Positions 58,333 to 64,000 of a stretch of DNA of 64,000 bases are shown here, in pieces. The DNA comes from Helicobacter pylori (lineage in GTDB: Bacteria > Campylobacterota > Campylobacteria > Campylobacterales > Helicobacteraceae). The DNA lies in the NCBI RefSeq assembly GCF_001653455.1, contig NZ_CP011486.1:1426001-1490000 (forward strand). Reading direction: 5' to 3'. Each line of letters starts with the position of its first letter. Positions within the stretch are counted from its first letter, which is position 1. The notes beneath the pieces were generated by a model that was not told where the DNA came from, searched no databases, and saw nothing but the letters and a program-made list of their open reading frames with translations. The position numbers and the translations under genes were made by a program.

Positions 58333-58953
58333 TCATTGCTCCAACTCCCATGCATCTTTTAAAGAAGCGTTTTTAAGCTTTAAATTCAAGCTCCCCTCAA
58401 TCCATTGAGCGCTAGCCCCCTTTTCATTATTATCAAATAAAAACACCCCTAAAAAGCCTTTAGGGGTTTTAATCAGGCTCAATTCCACGCTAGGGAGGAT
58501 TATTTTGCTGTCAGGCTTGACTTCAAAGGCTAGGAAAAAGGGGCGGTTGTTTTTAAAGTCATAGCCGTTTTTGGTGTATGAATAGCCAGGAGCGCTTTGC
58601 AAGATGCCTTTTTGAGTTTCCACGCTAAAAGAATCCAAGTAATAAAACCCAGGCTCTAGCTTGATGGATTGGACTTTAGCTAAAGGGTAGCTGTTTTTCC
58701 ATAAAAGCATGAAACGATTACTCCCTAGCATGAATAAAGGTCCCCTAGGGTCTTTGAGCTTTATTTTAGGGTTTTTTTCAAGTAATTCATTGTGTTTAGT
58801 GATCGCTTCTCTATCCACTTTACGCCAATAAGTGCGCACGCTTTGGCCTTGATGCGCGATATAAATACCCACTAAACCAGAATGATGGCCTTTAGGGGGC
58901 AAACAAGAGGCCAATAAAAGAGCCAATAACAAACTCACAACATGAAACTTCAA
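58333..58953 (-). CDS. Predicted lipoprotein, 206 aa
   Basis: Signal peptide with lipobox LLLASC at about residues 12-17 (VSLLLALLLASC), then a Gly/Pro/His-rich start. The rest is beta-rich with no family I recognise (GLVGIYIAHQGQSV; LEPGFYYLDSF; GFLGVFLFDNNEKG). Likely anchored in the outer or inner membrane facing the periplasm. It is divergent from the S4 gene across about 100 bp. Confidence 0.8.
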   Translation of the reverse strand: MKFHVVSLLLALLLASCLPPKGHHSGLVGIYIAHQGQSVRTYWRKVDREAITKHNELLEKNPKIKLKDPRGPLFMLGSNRFMLLWKNSYPLAKVQSIKLEPGFYYLDSFSVETQKGILQSAPGYSYTKNGYDFKNNRPFFLAFEVKPDSKIILPSVELSLIKTPKGFLGVFLFDNNEKGASAQWIEGSLNLKLKNASLKDAWELEQ

Positions 58954-59042
58954 ACAAATTCCTTAAAAAGAATGGTGGTTGAATGCTAACATGCTAAAAC
59001 TAAAACCCTTATAAGTTATGGATAAAAACTTAAAGAATAGGG

Positions 59043-59048
59043 TAAAAT
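59043..59048 (+). promoter_or_regulatory. -10 box of the S4-domain gene, leaderless arrangement
   Basis: TAAAAT followed by exactly 6 nt (AAACGC) and the ATG at 59055. The same geometry as nadK and crdR. No Shine-Dalgarno sequence is present. Confidence 0.55.
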
Positions 59049-59054
59049 AAACGC

Positions 59055-59312
59055 ATGCGAATAGACAAATTTTTACAATCAGTGGGTTTAGTGAAACGGC
59101 GCGTTTTAGCGACAGATATGTGTAATGTGGGGGCGGTGTGGATCAATGGGAGTTGCGCTAAGCCCAGTAAAGAAGTGAAAGTAGGCGATGCAATTAGCTT
59201 GCACTATTTAAAGGGGATAGAAGAATACACGATTTTACAAATCCCTACTTTAAAAAATGTGCCACGAAAAGACACGCACCTTTATATCGCTCCCAAAGTA
59301 AAAGATCAATGA
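59055..59312 (+). CDS. S4-domain RNA-binding protein, RqcP/HslR-like
   Basis: 85 aa, consisting of one S4 domain (MRIDKFLQSVGLVKRR; AVWINGSCAKPSKEVKVGD). Such small S4 proteins bind 50S subunits carrying stalled peptidyl-tRNA; Bacillus RqcP acts with RqcH, and E. coli HslR is its relative. An RqcH-like gene lies at 3001 in this window. It precedes ileS by 43 nt and may be co-transcribed. Confidence 0.85.
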   Translation: MRIDKFLQSVGLVKRRVLATDMCNVGAVWINGSCAKPSKEVKVGDAISLHYLKGIEEYTILQIPTLKNVPRKDTHLYIAPKVKDQ

Positions 59313-59328
59313 AACAAAAGATCGATAA

Positions 59329-62121
<2,793 letters not shown>

Positions 62122-62137
62122 TAAAGGAATAGGGCTT

Positions 62138-63052
62138 TTGGAAACTTTACAAACCCATAGAGTTTTACAAGCCCTGATTGGCCATTTTACCCCTTTTTTA
62201 GAAAGCGGGATCACTGAGCTTATCATCAACACCGAGCAAGAGCTTTGGCTTTATAAAACCAACAACACACGAGAAAAAAAAGAGCATGCGCTTTTTAATA
62301 AGGCGTTTTTACTGAGGTTTTGCGAGCAATTAGCGGGTTTTAGGGGGTTGTTTTTTGATGAAGAGCACCCTACTTTAAACTGCTCTATCCCTTTCACGCG
62401 CTACAGAGTGAGCGCGAATCACTTTAGCATCACTACCAATAATCAAATCACGCTCAATATCCGTGTGCCTAGGCTTAAGCCTTTAAGTTTAGAGGATTTC
62501 ACTTTCAAAGCAAGCAATCCAAAGGGTTTGAAAAATTTAGCGCTTAAAGGGCATAATATTTTAATCAGCGGGGAGACTTCAAGCGGTAAAACAAGCTTAT
62601 TAAACGCTCTTTTAGATTGCGTCAATAAAGATGAAAGGGTGGTGAGCGTTGAAGACAGCCAGGAATTGGATTTAAAAGCGTTTAGTAATTGCGTGGGGCT
62701 TTTAGTGGGCAAGCAAGAAAACGGGTGTTTTAATTATGAAGACGCTCTCAATATGGCCATGCGGCTAAACCCAGACAGGCTCATTGTGGGCGAGATTGAC
62801 ACGAGGAATGCGGCGTTATTCTTGCGTTTAGGAAACACCGGGCATAAGGGCATGCTCTCAACCATTCACGCTAACAGCGCTCAAAACACTTTAGAAGCCC
62901 TTTCAATGAATCTAAGCATGCGTTATGCGCATGTGTTGGACAAGGATTTGATGCGCGCGTATTTTAAAAGTGCAATTGATGTGATCGTGCATGTCAATAG
63001 GATCAAGAATGAGCGCCAAATCGCTGAAGTTTTATGGACTAAAGAGCTTTAA
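62138..63052 (+). CDS. VirB11/CpaF-like secretion ATPase
   Basis: 304 aa. Walker A is ISGETSSGKTSLL (about residues 142-154). The Asp box and Walker B region are VVSVEDSQELDL and RLIVGEIDTRNAALF; His box is STIHANSAQNTL. It resembles VirB11/TrbB-type hexameric ATPases of type IV secretion but stands alone next to fliI, with no other secretion genes here. Start is TTG at 62138 with AAAGGA upstream. The stop directly abuts the fliI ATG, so the two are co-expressed. Confidence 0.87.
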   Translation: METLQTHRVLQALIGHFTPFLESGITELIINTEQELWLYKTNNTREKKEHALFNKAFLLRFCEQLAGFRGLFFDEEHPTLNCSIPFTRYRVSANHFSITTNNQITLNIRVPRLKPLSLEDFTFKASNPKGLKNLALKGHNILISGETSSGKTSLLNALLDCVNKDERVVSVEDSQELDLKAFSNCVGLLVGKQENGCFNYEDALNMAMRLNPDRLIVGEIDTRNAALFLRLGNTGHKGMLSTIHANSAQNTLEALSMNLSMRYAHVLDKDLMRAYFKSAIDVIVHVNRIKNERQIAEVLWTKEL

Positions 63053-64000
63053 ATGCCCCTAAAATCCTTAAAAAACCGCTTGAATCAACATTTTGATCTA
63101 TCGCCTCGCTATGGGAGCGTGAAAAAAATCATGCCTAATATCGTTTATGCGGATGGTTTCAACCCGTCTGTGGGCGATGTGGTGAAGATTGAGAAAAGCG
63201 ATGGCAGCGAATGCGTGGGCATGGTGGTGGTGGTAGAAAAAGAGCAATTTGGTTTCACGCCCTTTAATTTTATAGAGGGATCTAGGGCTGGCGATAAGGT
63301 GCTGTTTTTAAAAGAGGGGCTGAATTTCCCTGTGGGGCATAGTCTTTTAGGGCGGGTGCTTAACCCTTTAGGGCAAGTGATTGACAATAAGGGGGCGTTG
63401 GATTATGAACGATTGGCTCCGGTCATTACAACGCCTATAGCCCCCTTAAAAAGAGGCTTGATTGATGAGGTTTTTAGCGTGGGAGTGAAAAGCATTGATG
63501 GGCTTTTGACTTGCGGTAAGGGGCAAAAACTGGGCATTTTTGCCGGCTCTGGGGTGGGTAAATCCACGCTAATGGGCATGATCACTAGGGGGTGTTTAGC
63601 GCCCATTAAAGTGATCGCTTTGATCGGGGAAAGGGGCAGAGAAATCCCTGAATTTATAGAAAAAAACCTAAAAGGGGATTTAAGCTCTTGCGTGTTGGTG
63701 GTCGCTACAAGCGATGATAGCCCTTTAATGCGAAAATACGGGGCGTTTTGCGCGATGAGCGTGGCGGAGTATTTTAAAAATCAAGGGCTAGACGTGTTGT
63801 TTATCATGGATTCAGTGACTCGTTTCGCTATGGCTCAAAGAGAAATCGGCTTGGCTTTAGGCGAACCGCCCACTTCCAAAGGCTACCCTCCATCCGCGCT
63901 TTCTTTATTGCCTCAATTAATGGAGAGGGCGGGCAAGGAAGAGGGAAAGGGGAGTATTACCGCTTTTTTTAGCGTGCTTGTAGAGGGCGATGATTTGAGC
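63053..64000 (+). CDS. fliI: Flagellum-specific ATPase FliI, N-terminal part
   Basis: Partial, running off the right edge (316 codons). Flagellar export ATPase. Walker A is FAGSGVGKSTL near residue 162, Walker B VLFIMDSVTRFAMAQRE, and the FliI/YscN signature GEPPTSKGYPPS. The ATG follows the TAA of the preceding ATPase with no gap (TAAATG). Only the last part of the ATPase domain and the C-terminus are missing. Confidence 0.96.
   Translation, partial: MPLKSLKNRLNQHFDLSPRYGSVKKIMPNIVYADGFNPSVGDVVKIEKSDGSECVGMVVVVEKEQFGFTPFNFIEGSRAGDKVLFLKEGLNFPVGHSLLGRVLNPLGQVIDNKGALDYERLAPVITTPIAPLKRGLIDEVFSVGVKSIDGLLTCGKGQKLGIFAGSGVGKSTLMGMITRGCLAPIKVIALIGERGREIPEFIEKNLKGDLSSCVLVVATSDDSPLMRKYGAFCAMSVAEYFKNQGLDVLFIMDSVTRFAMAQREIGLALGEPPTSKGYPPSALSLLPQLMERAGKEEGKGSITAFFSVLVEGDDLS

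Overview
The window is a stretch of Helicobacter pylori chromosome. The evidence is A+T-rich coding sequence with H. pylori codon habits, a Hor-family outer membrane protein, an Hcp Sel1-repeat protein, the CrdRS two-component system, poly-C contingency tracts, and a very high density of restriction-modification (R-M) genes. From memory, the left and middle follow the HP1395 to HP1343 block of strain 26695 in descending order, and the last 6 kb matches HP1424 to HP1420. The two parts meet in a 665-bp gene-free interval (57668-58332). All strain comparisons and names here are from memory; no database was searched.

Layout. 1-8.4 kb: partial Hor protein, then nadK, recN, an RqcH/FbpA-like NFACT gene, a small unknown, an Hcp protein, dnaQ-like and rpe (minus strand), fbp and a small Cys-rich protein. 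8.4-10 kb: a two-gene type II R-M system whose nuclease is frameshifted. 10-17.3 kb: a YihY-type membrane protein and bioB (minus), a type III res-mod pair whose res is switched OFF at a C14 tract, and a secreted DNA/RNA nuclease (minus). 17.4-27 kb: tyrA, lon, bamD (minus), an untracked 48-codon ORF, then fliW, fabZ, lpxA, clpX, mreB and mreC. 27-35.3 kb: a second, intact type III system on the minus strand, then a GAAGA-type (MboII-like) cluster of two methyltransferases and a frameshifted HNH nuclease, flanked by a 62-bp direct repeat of the neighbouring mod gene. 35.4-46 kb: crdR, crdS (frameshifted at its start), nnr, dnaB, comEC, a UbiA-type prenyltransferase, two unknowns, psd, nadA, nadC. 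46-49.6 kb: a type IIG enzyme with a C14 tract before its target-recognition region and a C11 tract before extra recognition-domain-like segments. 49.7-57.7 kb: ctp, a membrane protein, plsC, ung, gapA, pgk, corA, terC. 58.3-64 kb: a lipoprotein, an S4-domain RqcP-like protein, ileS, a VirB11/CpaF-like ATPase and the start of fliI.

How the parts work together. Housekeeping genes sit in tight, often overlapping operons: lipid A/fatty acid, proteolysis and shape (fabZ-lpxA-clpX-mreBC), NAD synthesis and phospholipid (psd-nadA-nadC), lower glycolysis and ion transport (gapA-pgk-corA-terC). Between them lie five R-M systems. In three of the five the nuclease or restriction subunit is out of frame (9580, 12021, about 34126) while every methyltransferase reads through. 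The cell would therefore keep several methylation patterns while lacking the matching restriction. The strongest candidates for further work are the type IIG gene with poly-C tracts and apparent spare recognition cassettes, the insertion scar around the GAAGA system, the poly-A frameshift in crdS, and three genes whose -10 boxes end exactly 6 nt before the ATG and so predict leaderless mRNAs.
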